This document shows, piece by piece, positions 1 to 8,719 of a stretch of DNA of 54,941 nucleotides. A model generated the notes under the pieces. It saw nothing but the letters and a program-made list of their open reading frames with translations, was not told the origin of the DNA and did not search any database. Both the position numbers and the translations under genes were made by a program. This stretch comes from an uncultured cyanobacterium (lineage in GTDB: Bacteria > Cyanobacteriota > Vampirovibrionia > Gastranaerophilales > Gastranaerophilaceae). The stretch is taken from positions 1 through 54,941 of the forward strand of contig CABUXT010000012.1 in the NCBI GenBank assembly GCA_902495705.1. Reading direction: 5' to 3'. Within the stretch, counting starts at the first letter, position 1. The number at the start of each line of letters is the position of its first letter.

Positions 1-727
1 ATCTATTGATAAAATTATTTTCATGCACTCCGTGCAGGGGTGCTTTTGGTGGCAAAAGCACCGCAAAACCACCGACACGCCAATGTTCACATCAAACTAA
101 AAACTCGTATCATTGCCGAATAACTCGTCACTTCGTTCCTCAAACAAATTCGGCTTTTGTCATTTACTCGTTTTGTTTGATTGTTCACTTTTGGCTATTG
201 TCGGATTATTGAGCTAAGTGTTGTATTTGAGATTCTGAACCAAGTTCAGAATGACATAGACCTATATGTTAAATAGGAGTTATTGTAGGTCGGCTTTACC
301 AAGCCAACATTAATATTTTTGTGTGGACACTTCGTTTTCCCCACACTACTTTTTATATGTCATTACGAGAAACCTTGTTTTAACAAAAAAGTCATTGTCA
401 CCCTGAACTTGATTCAGTGTCTATCCATTTGATAAAAAAACAATGCACAAAGGTCAAATTTTTAAATCAACATTGATTGATTCTGAATAGGATAAAATCT
501 ACATTACTACGTAACTTGATTTTTAATCCTTTCAGAATGACAAGTATTTTGTTGCTCATCTTATGTAGGTCGGCATTACTTTGCAGACAAATATAAAAAG
601 CCTGCCTTCCTGCCCTCCTGACATCCAGCCTTCTTGTCCTCAAATATTTCCCTACCTTATTCCCTTTTTGGCCTTTTTAAGTTATAATTATCTCAAAAGG
701 TTTTAATATATTTGAAAGGTTATTTAT
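1..727. repeat. Repeat-filled gap before ftsH
   Basis: No convincing gene. It holds the 185-bp repeat (23-207, minus orientation), a short arm-loop-arm palindrome at 231-257 (GATTCTGAA/TTCAGAATGAC), a GTCGGC-type palindrome at 285-310, an ACCCTGAA-type palindrome at about 397-417, a 65-bp element with the same outer arms at 479-543, and another degenerate GTCGGC copy at 563-590. A TATAAT-like box lies near 683, followed by GAAAGG just before the ftsH start. Confidence 0.75.
23..207 (-). repeat. 185-bp structured repeat, copy A
   Basis: Near-identical to 48480-48664 and 54744-54929 but inverted. It contains a hairpin with arms GTGCTTTTG and CAAAAGCAC, a second long inverted pair GCCGAAT/ATTCGGC enclosing about 25 bases, and a CACTCC...GGGGTG arm pair at its outer edge. 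A 68-codon reading frame crosses it, but a frame inside a dispersed repeat with poor protein-like composition is not counted as a gene. Confidence 0.85.
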
Positions 728-2635
728 ATGCAAAAAAATCAAGCAATGGGTATGTATGTGATATTAGCTATTGTTGTTTTGGTATTCATCTCAACAATAT
801 TTATGACAGGTCCATCAACAAGAACCTCTGAAATTTCATATACAAATTTCCTACAAAAACTGAATAACAAAGAGTTTTCTAAAATTGAAAAATACGACGA
901 TATGCTTATCGCTGTACCAAAAGAACAACCGGCACAAGAAGCCAAAGACACATCTAAACAAACAAAAAACACTGTGTCTCCGTTTTTGAATACAGATAAC
1001 GATAATGCGCAAGCTCCGCTTGTTCAGTTCAAAGTGCAAATTCCATCTAACGATGAAGAATTAATGGCAAAATTAAATTCATCAGATGCTGATATCACAG
1101 TAAAAAAAGCTCCTGAAACTAACCAACTTGCAGGTAATATCGGAACTTTCATAATCGTATTATTTGCAATAGTTTCTCTTGGCTTGATGATAAAAGCAAT
1201 CCAAGCAGGTGGCTCTCAAGCAATGTCTTTTGGCAAAAGTAAAGCCAAAATGCTTTTGGATTCAAAAGTAAAAACAACATTTAACGATGTTGCAGGTATT
1301 GATGAAGAGAAAAAAGAACTTGAAGAAATCGTTGACTTTTTGAAAAACGGCGAAAAATATATGAAGTTAGGCGCAAAAATCCCTAAAGGTGTTCTTCTTG
1401 TAGGACCTCCGGGAACAGGTAAAACATTGATGGCAAAAGCGGTTGCAGGTGAGGCTAGCGTTCCGTTCTTCTCAATTTCAGGTTCTGACTTTGTTGAAAT
1501 GTTTGTCGGTGTAGGTGCAAGCCGTGTTAGAGACTTGTTTGAACAAGCTAAAAAACATCAACCTTGTATCATCTTTATTGATGAAATCGATGCTGTTGGT
1601 CGTCAAAGAGGCGCAGGTCTTGGCGGTGGTCATGATGAAAGAGAACAAACCTTAAACCAATTGCTTGTTGAAATGGACGGTTTTGATGTAAATACAAATA
1701 TCATTGTAATTGCAGCTACAAACAGACCTGACATCTTGGATAACGCACTATTAAGACCGGGAAGATTTGACAGACAAATCTATATCAACGCACCGGATGT
1801 AAAAGGTAGAGAACAGATTTTGGAAGTTCACGCTAAAAACAAAAAACTTGATAAAGATGTGGATTTAAAAGTTCTTGCAAAACGAACTCCTGGATTTACA
1901 GGGGCAGATTTGCAAAACTTGTTAAATGAATCAGCATTACTTGCAGCAAGAAAAGGTGAACAAAAAATCACAATGAATGATATTGATTGCTCAATTGATA
2001 GAGTAATTGCAGGTGTTGAAAAACGCAGCAAAGTCTTGACTGATGCGGATAAAGAATTGACTTCATACCATGAAGTAGGTCACGCATTGATTGACAAATT
2101 GTTGCCTGATGCAAATGAACTTCACAAGGTTTCAATTATCCCAAGAGGTATGGCGCTTGGTGTAACTTGGACAAGACCGAAAGATGAAAGCGTTCACGTA
2201 AGTAAAGCAAAATTGTTGGCAAAAATCGCAGTATCTCTTGGCGGACGTGCTGCCGAAGAAATCGTTTACGGCAAAGATAACGTAAGTACAGGCGCATCTC
2301 AAGACTTAATCAATGTAACAGATATCGCAAGAAAAATGGTTACAGCTTGGGGTATGTCAGAAAAATTAGGACCTATGGCTTACGGCAAAAACCAAGAAAA
2401 CGTATTTATGGGCAGAGATTTCGGACACCAAAGAGACTATTCTGAACAAGTTGCGTTTGAAATCGATGAAGAAATCAAAAATATTGTGGAAGAAAGATAC
2501 GCTCTTGCAAAACAATTGCTAACTGAAAACCGTGATATGCTTGAAAGAATTTCAAAAGAATTGTTAGACAAAGAAACAATTGATGATAAAGAATTTGAAC
2601 AAATTATGGAAACAGTAAAAAGTGAACGAGCTTAG
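728..2635 (+). CDS. ftsH: ATP-dependent zinc metalloprotease FtsH
   Basis: Membrane-anchored AAA+ protease that degrades misfolded membrane proteins and short-lived regulators. Two N-terminal membrane segments (about residues 9-26 and 139-156) flank an extracytoplasmic domain. Then come Walker A GPPGTGKT (226-233), Walker B IIFIDEID (281-288), the second region of homology with RPGRFDRQ, and the zinc site HEVGH (448-452). The 635-residue length is normal. The start is an ATG preceded by GAAAGG. The 3' end overlaps the next gene by 14 bases, so the two corrinoid-protein genes downstream are probably cotranscribed and translationally coupled. FtsH has no known role with those genes, so the linkage may only be transcriptional. 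Confidence 0.97.
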   Translation: MQKNQAMGMYVILAIVVLVFISTIFMTGPSTRTSEISYTNFLQKLNNKEFSKIEKYDDMLIAVPKEQPAQEAKDTSKQTKNTVSPFLNTDNDNAQAPLVQFKVQIPSNDEELMAKLNSSDADITVKKAPETNQLAGNIGTFIIVLFAIVSLGLMIKAIQAGGSQAMSFGKSKAKMLLDSKVKTTFNDVAGIDEEKKELEEIVDFLKNGEKYMKLGAKIPKGVLLVGPPGTGKTLMAKAVAGEASVPFFSISGSDFVEMFVGVGASRVRDLFEQAKKHQPCIIFIDEIDAVGRQRGAGLGGGHDEREQTLNQLLVEMDGFDVNTNIIVIAATNRPDILDNALLRPGRFDRQIYINAPDVKGREQILEVHAKNKKLDKDVDLKVLAKRTPGFTGADLQNLLNESALLAARKGEQKITMNDIDCSIDRVIAGVEKRSKVLTDADKELTSYHEVGHALIDKLLPDANELHKVSIIPRGMALGVTWTRPKDESVHVSKAKLLAKIAVSLGGRAAEEIVYGKDNVSTGASQDLINVTDIARKMVTAWGMSEKLGPMAYGKNQENVFMGRDFGHQRDYSEQVAFEIDEEIKNIVEERYALAKQLLTENRDMLERISKELLDKETIDDKEFEQIMETVKSERA

Positions 2636-3416
2636 CATAAACAAAAATTCAAGGCTTTTTGCTTTACAAATCAACATATTCAATCCGAAGGAAAATTTTG
2701 AAATAGCTCAAAAAGATTTCAAATCCGAAAATCCTTCGGATTTGATTAGTTATGCAAATATCTCTAATTGTGATATCATCGCTCTAAAATTCAATATTAA
2801 AGAAGTTGAAGAAATTCCATCTGCAGTAGAGTTGTTAAAAAAATCATTGCCACAAATAAAAAAGCCACTTATGATTTGCGGGACAGCGGATGATGAAATT
2901 GACAAACTTTTGCTGCCTGAATTAACAAAAAATTTGGATAGAAAAAACTGTATAATCGGCAATATCAACGACAAAACTTATAAACAAATAATTCCAAACA
3001 TCGTACAGGGTAAGCATTATGCAGTATTAAAAAGTCCGATTGATATAAATTTAGCCAAAGAATTGAATATTTTATCAGTCGATATGGGGTTGCCACTTGA
3101 TAAAATCATTATGAACACTGATATTGGCGGACTTGGTTACGGTTATGAGTACGGATTTAGCATAATGGAAAAAGTTCGACTTGAAGGCGAAAAAGGTGAC
3201 AAATATTTGGATTTGCCACTGTTTTCTGATGCCTCAACAGAATCACTCCGAACAAAAGAGGCGAAATCCGATGATTATCCACCGAGCTGGGGCGAACTTG
3301 ATTCAAGAGCAAAAATGATTGAGGTGAGCGCATGTACAGGCGCAATAGCAGCTGGTGCTAATATAATAGTCGTAAATGTACCTTCAAACATTCAAATACT
3401 CAAGGAGCTTATTTAA
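2622..3416 (+). CDS. acsD: Corrinoid iron-sulfur protein small subunit (AcsD/CdhD-like), short form
   Basis: A TIM-barrel protein that in acetogens pairs with AcsC to carry a methyl group on cobalamin. The central and C-terminal parts match the family: SPLDINLAKELNI, then MGLPLDKIIMNTDIGGLGYG, EYGFSIMEKVRL and a late YPPSWGELDSRA stretch. The protein has 264 residues against a little over 300 in acetogens; the missing part is N-terminal. The GTG start lies inside ftsH (14-base overlap) and the stop is one base before the AcsC-like start. No CO dehydrogenase/acetyl-CoA synthase is nearby, so the partner reaction is unknown. Family assignment is firm; use in acetyl-CoA synthesis is not supported here. 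Confidence 0.88.
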   Translation: MNELSINKNSRLFALQINIFNPKENFEIAQKDFKSENPSDLISYANISNCDIIALKFNIKEVEEIPSAVELLKKSLPQIKKPLMICGTADDEIDKLLLPELTKNLDRKNCIIGNINDKTYKQIIPNIVQGKHYAVLKSPIDINLAKELNILSVDMGLPLDKIIMNTDIGGLGYGYEYGFSIMEKVRLEGEKGDKYLDLPLFSDASTESLRTKEAKSDDYPPSWGELDSRAKMIEVSACTGAIAAGANIIVVNVPSNIQILKELI

Positions 3417-3417
3417 A

Positions 3418-4542
3418 ATGGAAATGACAGGTCTTCAAATTTTCAAATTTTTGCCGGCTGCAAAAAAGGAAGAACATTCAAACTGTAAAGAATGTGGCTG
3501 TCCGACCTGTATGGCTTTTGCGCTAAAACTTGCGAAAAAAAATATTGAAATTGAAAAATGTCCATATATAAAAGACGAGCTGAAAGAAAAATACGCTCAT
3601 AGCGTAAAACATGCACAAGAAACCGTTGAATTTTGCGGACTAAAAATTGGTGGAGAAAATGTCTTATACCGACATGAAAAAACATTTATAAACCGCACAG
3701 TATTTGCGGTCTTGGGAGATTGCGCCAATAGTGATTATTTAGACAAAATAAAACGAATTAACGATTTTGAAATCAAGGGAGTCAATGAAAACTTCAAAGT
3801 TGATTTAGTTATCCTGAAAAACTTCAACGGCGAAAACATCCAATCAACAGTCCCTACAATTACTCAAGAAGAATTTGAAAAACTGCCAATCACAAATATC
3901 ATAGATTCTGATTTTCAAAAAACAAAAGAAACTTTAATCACAACAAGGCAAAAAGCTATTTTAGAAAAAGATGAAAAATTTTCATCACCTATGTGTGTTT
4001 GGATGGAAAAAAATCAAGATTTGGTAAAAGTTTGCGCAAGAGCAAGTTATTATATATGCAAATATGCCAATATGATTGTGTTTGAAGATTTTTATGAGAG
4101 TCTGTTTTCAACCATCGTGCGCCTGCGCCAAAACATCTACACAGACCCTCAAAAACCTCTGCAAGTCGAATCTGACCTCTACAAATTCAACAGTCCTGAT
4201 GAAAATTCGATTATATTTTTGACAACAAATTTTGCACTGACATTTTTTGCCGTTGCAAACGAACTCGAAAGCCTGAATATTCCATCATATCTGATTGTAA
4301 TACCTGCCGACGGTATGAGTGTTCTAACAGCGTGGTCTGCCGAAAAATTCACGGCAAATATTGTTTCAAAAACCCTTGAAAAACTTAATATTCGCGAACA
4401 AATAAAAACTCGTCGAATAATCATCCCTGGACTGCTTGCTCACACAAAAGACGAACTGGCGGAAACAATTCCTGACTTTGACTTTGTTGTCGGCACAATT
4501 GAAGCATCAGCAATTAGAGAATTTGTAAAAAATTTAGGATAA
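3418..4542 (+). CDS. acsC: Corrinoid iron-sulfur protein large subunit (AcsC/CdhE-like), short form
   Basis: The N-terminal iron-sulfur domain carries C23-x2-C26-x4-C31-x16-C48, the cluster spacing of acetogen AcsC, where it reactivates the cobalt centre. The C-terminal cobalamin domain is also recognisable: RQNIYTDPQKPLQVE, then TTNFALTFFAVANE, IPSYLIVI.ADGMSVLTAW, RRIIIPG and VGTIEASAI. The central TIM-barrel region is much reduced: the protein has 374 residues against about 445 in acetogens, and the loss lies between the two conserved ends. The ATG at 3418 is preceded by AAGGAG and follows the previous stop after one base; an upstream in-frame ATG at 3376 would overlap AcsD and lacks this site. 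The pair may feed methyl groups to a methionine synthase rather than to acetyl-CoA synthase (inference). Confidence 0.88.
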   Translation: MEMTGLQIFKFLPAAKKEEHSNCKECGCPTCMAFALKLAKKNIEIEKCPYIKDELKEKYAHSVKHAQETVEFCGLKIGGENVLYRHEKTFINRTVFAVLGDCANSDYLDKIKRINDFEIKGVNENFKVDLVILKNFNGENIQSTVPTITQEEFEKLPITNIIDSDFQKTKETLITTRQKAILEKDEKFSSPMCVWMEKNQDLVKVCARASYYICKYANMIVFEDFYESLFSTIVRLRQNIYTDPQKPLQVESDLYKFNSPDENSIIFLTTNFALTFFAVANELESLNIPSYLIVIPADGMSVLTAWSAEKFTANIVSKTLEKLNIREQIKTRRIIIPGLLAHTKDELAETIPDFDFVVGTIEASAIREFVKNLG

Positions 4543-4544
4543 AT

Positions 4545-5213
4545 TTATTTTGGCAACTTTTTAAAATAATTTTCGTCCTGCAAAGCTTTTTTCGTACAAG
4601 CTATACCTTGTTCCGCCTCTGCTTTTCCGGGGCAATTAGTCCAAAAATCATATCCATTGTTCTTACCGTTTGAAAATGTACCTTCACCAATCGGCAACAC
4701 CATTTGAGTAGCTGAATCATAATACCAAAAGAAAACATCCTGCCCATATCGATTTGGCTTTTCCGTCCAACCATTTATATCAACTGCCAAAAAAGAACCG
4801 GTATTAAACCAATTGTTCTTTGCAAACCACAGCACCATGCCATCAAACAAGCAATAAGAATGAGTCAGTGTCTCTGCCATAGCCTCTGATGCGAACCTCT
4901 TCCCTGAATAATTTTTATATTTTGCCTCGTTTGCATTTTTAGGCAACAAACAATTTCCATTCTTAAAATATTTTTCAAATTCTTCATATTTATTGTTATT
5001 TATCACATCATCCAAATCTACATCGTCTTTTTTGGCAAGCATTGCAGCCTGTTGAATTACAGAATTGGCCTTCAATAATTTTGTATGCATTTTCTTTGCA
5101 TAATTATTTGTAATCAAATTTGGAATAGTTATCGCTGCAACAACTCCAATAATTCCCAAAGTAATTAAGACCTCTGCCAAAGTAAACGCAACAATCTTAT
5201 TTTTCCAAAACAT
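4545..5213 (-). CDS. Type IV pilin-like protein 1
   Basis: The N-terminus has a short basic leader and then FTLAEVLITLGIIG, the type IV prepilin signature with Glu5, so it should be cut and N-methylated by a prepilin peptidase and enter a pilus or pseudopilus. The residue before the cut is Ala (KIVA/FTLAE), not the usual Gly. The rest is a globular domain with Cys residues and a late DINGWTEKPNRYGQDVF stretch shared in pattern with the other two pilin-like proteins here. A strong AAGGAAGG site precedes the ATG. It is a single gene facing away from the HTH gene at 5326 and stands apart from any pilus machinery. It converges with acsC, with only two bases between stops. Confidence 0.85.
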   Translation of the reverse strand: MFWKNKIVAFTLAEVLITLGIIGVVAAITIPNLITNNYAKKMHTKLLKANSVIQQAAMLAKKDDVDLDDVINNNKYEEFEKYFKNGNCLLPKNANEAKYKNYSGKRFASEAMAETLTHSYCLFDGMVLWFAKNNWFNTGSFLAVDINGWTEKPNRYGQDVFFWYYDSATQMVLPIGEGTFSNGKNNGYDFWTNCPGKAEAEQGIACTKKALQDENYFKKLPK

Positions 5214-5259
5214 AATTACACCTTCCTTATAAACAAATATTAAAGTTTAATATCTTTAT

Positions 5260-5275
5260 AGGTAATATATTACCT
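5260..5275. promoter_or_regulatory. Perfect palindrome on the pilin 1 promoter (candidate operator)
   Basis: AGGTAATATATTACCT is a perfect 16-bp palindrome in the gap between pilin 1 and the HTH gene. It covers the -10 box (TAATAT on the minus strand) of a TTGATT-N17-TAATAT promoter reading toward the pilin gene. A repressor bound there would block RNA polymerase; the adjacent HTH protein is the obvious candidate. Confidence 0.6.
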
Positions 5276-5295
5276 TATTAGATAATATTAATCAA
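5267..5295 (-). promoter_or_regulatory. Promoter of pilin 1
   Basis: On the minus strand: TTGATT (5290-5295), 17-base spacer, TAATAT (5267-5272). The expected start point is near 5260, giving a leader of roughly 45 bases with a strong ribosome site. Confidence 0.5.
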
Positions 5296-5325
5296 GTGCA
5301 ATAAATAATTTTATATAATTATAAT

Positions 5326-5526
5326 ATGATTAAAATTAAGCTAAGAGAGCTATTATGGGAAAAAGATAAGACTGGAGTTGAACTACACAAGGCAACAGGA
5401 ATCAGCCAAGCAAAAATCTCCGAAATTATCCGTGGCAAGCGAACAAACATAACGCTTGATACCGTTGAAAGAATTTGTCTTTTCCTTGACTGCAAAATAA
5501 ATGAACTAATCGAAATATCAAAATAA
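5326..5526 (+). CDS. Small XRE-family HTH regulator
   Basis: A 66-residue Cro/CI-type DNA-binding protein that is almost entirely the HTH domain: LRELLWEKDKTGVELHKATG, then ISQAKISEIIRGKRTNITLD as turn and recognition helix, then a final dimer helix. Two overlapping TATAAT boxes stand directly before the ATG and no ribosome site is seen, so the transcript is probably leaderless. It is divergent from pilin 1 with a 112-base gap holding a perfect palindrome. It probably controls the pilin gene and perhaps itself. Confidence 0.85.
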   Translation: MIKIKLRELLWEKDKTGVELHKATGISQAKISEIIRGKRTNITLDTVERICLFLDCKINELIEISK

Positions 5527-5527
5527 A

Positions 5528-7075
5528 TTACAATAGCTCATGAATAATCACAACAACAGTTTCCCCTGCATTCAAGTTCAAAATAAGTTTGCCGTTTTTC
5601 ACTTCAGGCATTGTTGAAATTTTTATAGGCAAAAGATTTTGTTTTTTCGGATTGAATTTTGGAACTTTTACCACAACTTTTTGAGGGTTTTCAAAATCCA
5701 AATTACCGATTGTGATTACCTTTTTGACACTGTTTTCAAACATATAAGAAAAAACTTTTTGATTATTAGTTTTTAACGGAGTATATGAGGCTGAATTTAG
5801 GACAGGCAAAACGCTGTTTTTCACGTTATTACCAAGCATAAAATCATTTTTCAAATTTTGATTATTTCCGGCAGGCTTTCTTGACAAGTTAAAGATATCA
5901 ATCTTTCCACGGTGTGTAAAATACATATCATCATCGGTTTGAGAGTTTTCGGCAAGCTTATTGCCGTTTTTGTATAAATAATCATCTCCTGTTTGGAATC
6001 CGTCAACAAAATACGAATTGATTGGCAATGTTGCATTGAGCCAAATCATCATATCACTAAGAGCAGGTCCTTTTAGCAAAATCGGACTAACTTCATCATG
6101 AGTTGTAAAACTGCCAATCACGCTTTTTTTATCTTTAAATTTCTTTGTTTCAGCCAAAGTTGAAGAAATTTGTCGATTTAATTCTTTTGAGTTTTTCCAA
6201 TCTTTTATATTGAAAAATGAGCCGTAAAAACCATCAAAACCAGCCTCTAACAATTTGTTATACGGTGTAAAAACGGATTGTGGAGAGATTGCCTCATGCC
6301 AAGACTCAGAAGACTCGGCAAGCCACAAAAATTCTGGGTCTTTTTCGCGCGAATATTTAATCAATTTATCCCAAAATATCACAGTCTTTGAATGTGCAAC
6401 ATCAGCCCTGATACCATCAACGCCGAGATTCATCATATAATCGACAAAATCTTTATATAAACCAAAGACATTTGAGTCAATTTTATCTTCCGTTCCGACA
6501 GACAAAAGTCTTACGTCTGTCCAATCAGCAGGGACAACAGGTTCGCCGTTTTGGTTAGCTACAAATAAATCAGGTCTTTGCAAATACAAATCGTAAGACG
6601 CGCAAGCAGGAACATCCACAATTACTCGAATATTCCTTTTGTGAGCCTCTTCAATAAACTTTTTAGCCTGTTCTTCAAGTGTCAATTTTGAAGTTTTGTC
6701 TTTCAAATCATTATTTAAAGAGTCAAAACCTGCGGCAGAATACAAACTGCCTGCAGTCCCAAGAGCCTTTAATTTACCGACAGGAGTAATCGGCAAAACA
6801 TGCAAAGTATTTACACCCAGATTTTTCAATTCGTCAAGTCGGTCAATCGCGTTTAAAAAAGTTCCGCGCTCTTCCCCTAAATCTTCTTGAATAAAGCCAT
6901 CGCCATCCAAATCTTTAGAATTCATTGAACGGATATTAACTTCCATTATCACGGTTTCATTGTTCAAAAACTTTGTTCTGAGGTCATTGTGCCACCCCTC
7001 TTCGATAGAAAAAGCATTTAAGCACACTGAACAAACAACAACCGCAGCTAATACAAATTTTCCAAACAATTTCAT
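5528..7075 (-). CDS. Secreted GH13 (alpha-amylase family) glycoside hydrolase
   Basis: Begins with a Sec signal peptide (KFVLAAVVVCSVCLNAFS). The GH13 catalytic residues are present: nucleophile Asp225 in GIRADVAH, acid/base Glu254 in WLAESSE, and Asp327 in TTHDE. The usual Asn-His of conserved region I is missing; the strand reads VIVDVPACAS. Near residues 55-64 a DLDGDGFIQE loop resembles a calcium site. A C-terminal beta domain follows. The ATG at 7075 is used because GGAGAG precedes it; a TTG five codons upstream overlaps that site. It follows the LysM gene closely and is probably cotranscribed with it. Likely action is on alpha-1,4-glucans in the periplasm or outside the cell; exact substrate unknown. 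Confidence 0.88.
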   Translation of the reverse strand: MKLFGKFVLAAVVVCSVCLNAFSIEEGWHNDLRTKFLNNETVIMEVNIRSMNSKDLDGDGFIQEDLGEERGTFLNAIDRLDELKNLGVNTLHVLPITPVGKLKALGTAGSLYSAAGFDSLNNDLKDKTSKLTLEEQAKKFIEEAHKRNIRVIVDVPACASYDLYLQRPDLFVANQNGEPVVPADWTDVRLLSVGTEDKIDSNVFGLYKDFVDYMMNLGVDGIRADVAHSKTVIFWDKLIKYSREKDPEFLWLAESSESWHEAISPQSVFTPYNKLLEAGFDGFYGSFFNIKDWKNSKELNRQISSTLAETKKFKDKKSVIGSFTTHDEVSPILLKGPALSDMMIWLNATLPINSYFVDGFQTGDDYLYKNGNKLAENSQTDDDMYFTHRGKIDIFNLSRKPAGNNQNLKNDFMLGNNVKNSVLPVLNSASYTPLKTNNQKVFSYMFENSVKKVITIGNLDFENPQKVVVKVPKFNPKKQNLLPIKISTMPEVKNGKLILNLNAGETVVVIIHELL

Positions 7076-7097
7076 ACTTTTGCTCTCCAAAATTTAA

Positions 7098-7796
7098 CTA
7101 TTCCATAGGAATCAACAATTCTTGGTCAATATTGATTCTATCCAAAGATTTCAAATTATTAGCTTTCATAATCAATTGAGCTTTTTCCGGTGAATATGAG
7201 CCATAGAAATGTTTCATAATACTTTCACCTGTATCACCGCTTTTAACAACATATTTTTTCATTTTTGAAGAATCAACATTAGCATTTGTTTCTGCTGTAG
7301 TAGATTCTGTTGTATTATTTTGAACAGTTGCAGTTTCCTCTTCTGTTGGAACAGAAACTTTATTATCTTGAGCAACATCTTGAGCATTGTCAGCCTGCTC
7401 TTCCAATGTTTCTTCCGCTTGCGGTTGATTATGACGAGCAAAGATTTTTTCAATACCAAACAATGATGCTTTTGGCAATGTTGATGAAACAGTTTTATTT
7501 GATGCATAACCTGCACCAAAAGTAATAACTAATGTTGCAAGAACACCAACAAGAAAACCAATCAAAACATAAGCTGCAGGTGATTTTGAATTAAATTGTG
7601 TAGCTTTGAAATTTTGCCACAACAAATCGATTTCTTGCGCCTTATTTGCAAATTCTGATTCTTGTTTTGCTACTTCTTCATCAGGTCTGACATATTCACC
7701 CAATGCACCTTCATTTTCCTGCTCTTTTGCCAATGTTTCAATAACTTCCATTGACTCTTTTGATAATGTTGACCTTCTTATTGTCGAACTCTTCAT
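7098..7796 (-). CDS. Membrane-anchored LysM-domain protein
   Basis: 232 residues: a charged cytoplasmic N-terminus, one membrane segment (about residues 75-97, AYVLIGFLVGVLATLVITFG), a long Glu/Gln/Thr-rich linker, and a C-terminal LysM domain starting YVVKSGDTGESIMKHFYG and ending NIDQELLIP. LysM binds peptidoglycan, so the protein probably links the inner membrane to the wall. No enzyme domain is visible. It is the first gene of a likely two-gene unit with the GH13 enzyme; the enzyme's ribosome site overlaps this gene's end. Confidence 0.85.
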   Translation of the reverse strand: MKSSTIRRSTLSKESMEVIETLAKEQENEGALGEYVRPDEEVAKQESEFANKAQEIDLLWQNFKATQFNSKSPAAYVLIGFLVGVLATLVITFGAGYASNKTVSSTLPKASLFGIEKIFARHNQPQAEETLEEQADNAQDVAQDNKVSVPTEEETATVQNNTTESTTAETNANVDSSKMKKYVVKSGDTGESIMKHFYGSYSPEKAQLIMKANNLKSLDRINIDQELLIPME

Positions 7797-8258
7797 TTTA
7801 TTTCCTCACTCCCATTGTTCTTATATGTTAATCATCCTACCACGAAAAAAGCCTGTTATCAAGAATTTATCAGATTGTTATAATATTTCGCATTTTTGTG
7901 TCATCCTGAAAGAACTAAAAATCTTGTGGGCTTGTTTAGCTTAGATTTTATCCTGTTCAGAATCTCTAACTAAACACTATTTCGTTAGGGATTAATTATT
8001 TTACAGGTGGGCTGGTTAGCCCACCCTACATAGAACACCCCCTCACCACATACACATCTAAGAAAACTGTCACCCTGAACTTGTTTCAGGGTCTCCAATT
8101 TTACAAATTTTGCAAAAGAATAAACTGAACTATTTGAGATTCCGAAACGAGTTCGGAATGACAGTTATGTTTTGTTTTTCCTGAAATAAAACTTAAACAA
8201 CAAAAAACAGACAGCCTTGGAATAAGACTGCCTGGTTTAAACTCTTTGTTAAATAGAA
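7797..8258. repeat. Repeat-filled gap between LysM gene and HU gene
   Basis: Contains a 65-70 bp element with outer arms TCATCCTGAA/TTCAGAATCT (about 7899-7967), a GGTGGGCT/AGCCCACC hairpin (8006-8025), a CACCCTGAA/TTCAGGGT palindrome (8069-8095), an ATTCCGAA/TTCGGAATGAC palindrome (8138-8162), and the HU terminator. No gene seen. Confidence 0.75.
8199..8237 (-). terminator. Terminator of the HU gene
   Basis: On the minus strand CAGGCAG pairs with CTGTCTG (one G-T pair), extended by CTT/AAG, then a run of six T. It lies about 25 bases after the HU stop codon. Confidence 0.65.
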
Positions 8259-8531
8259 TTACTTAACAAGTTCTTTGAATTTTTTACCAGCTGAGAAAGC
8301 AGGAACTGTTTTAGCAGCGATTTTCAAAGCTGCGCCAGTTTGAGGGTTTCTACCTGTTCTAGCTGCTCTTTTGCGAGCTTCAAAAGTACCAAAGCCAACT
8401 AATGTAACTTTTTTACCTTTAGAAACTGTTTTTTGGATAGTTTCTAATGTAGCTGATAAGATGTCAGCAGTTGCTTTTTGAGAAACTTTTGCTTTTTTAG
8501 ATACTTCTTTTACTAATTCTTCTTTGTTCAT
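8259..8531 (-). CDS. hup: HU-family DNA-binding protein
   Basis: A 90-residue histone-like protein that bends DNA and organises the nucleoid. The sequence is standard: MNKEELVKEVSKKAKVSQ, VTLVGFGTFE, RAARTGRNPQTG with the Arg/Pro-rich arm, and a C-terminal PAFSAGKKFKELV. The start at 8531 is set by AAGGAGG just upstream; the longer frame reaching 8600 has no such support. A TTGACA-N16-TATAAT promoter lies 75-100 bases upstream. It stands alone and ends in a hairpin terminator. Confidence 0.97.
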   Translation of the reverse strand: MNKEELVKEVSKKAKVSQKATADILSATLETIQKTVSKGKKVTLVGFGTFEARKRAARTGRNPQTGAALKIAAKTVPAFSAGKKFKELVK

Positions 8532-8604
8532 TATGAACCTCCTTCTTCCTAGTTCTACGGGGTTTGAACCATTTTCCGCAGATACGTGTGTTATCGACAA
8601 ATTT

Positions 8605-8632
8605 ATTATATCATTATTTTAAAGACTGTCAA
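8605..8632 (-). promoter_or_regulatory. Promoter of the HU gene
   Basis: Both hexamers are consensus on the minus strand: TTGACA (8627-8632) and TATAAT (8605-8610), 16 bases apart. The leader is about 65 bases. Confidence 0.75.
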
Positions 8633-8719
8633 GGGTTTTGGGTAAAATTTCTTGACAAAACCCAGATATAGCCATATATACAACTGGATATAAGTGCCAA
8701 AAGTCAACATTTACGCGAC

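Noticed and set aside
6..212. 68-codon frame at the left end
   Set aside because: It lies inside a dispersed 185-bp repeat and its sequence is simply one reading of that repeat.
2622..4542. Complete Wood-Ljungdahl pathway
   Set aside because: Only the two corrinoid-protein subunits are present, both shortened; no CODH, acetyl-CoA synthase or methyltransferase in the window.
8652..8680. Plus-strand TTGACA-N17-TATATA promoter
   Set aside because: It reads into the antisense of the SpoIID-like gene with no plus-strand gene for 3 kb and no terminator close by; probably chance in AT-rich DNA.
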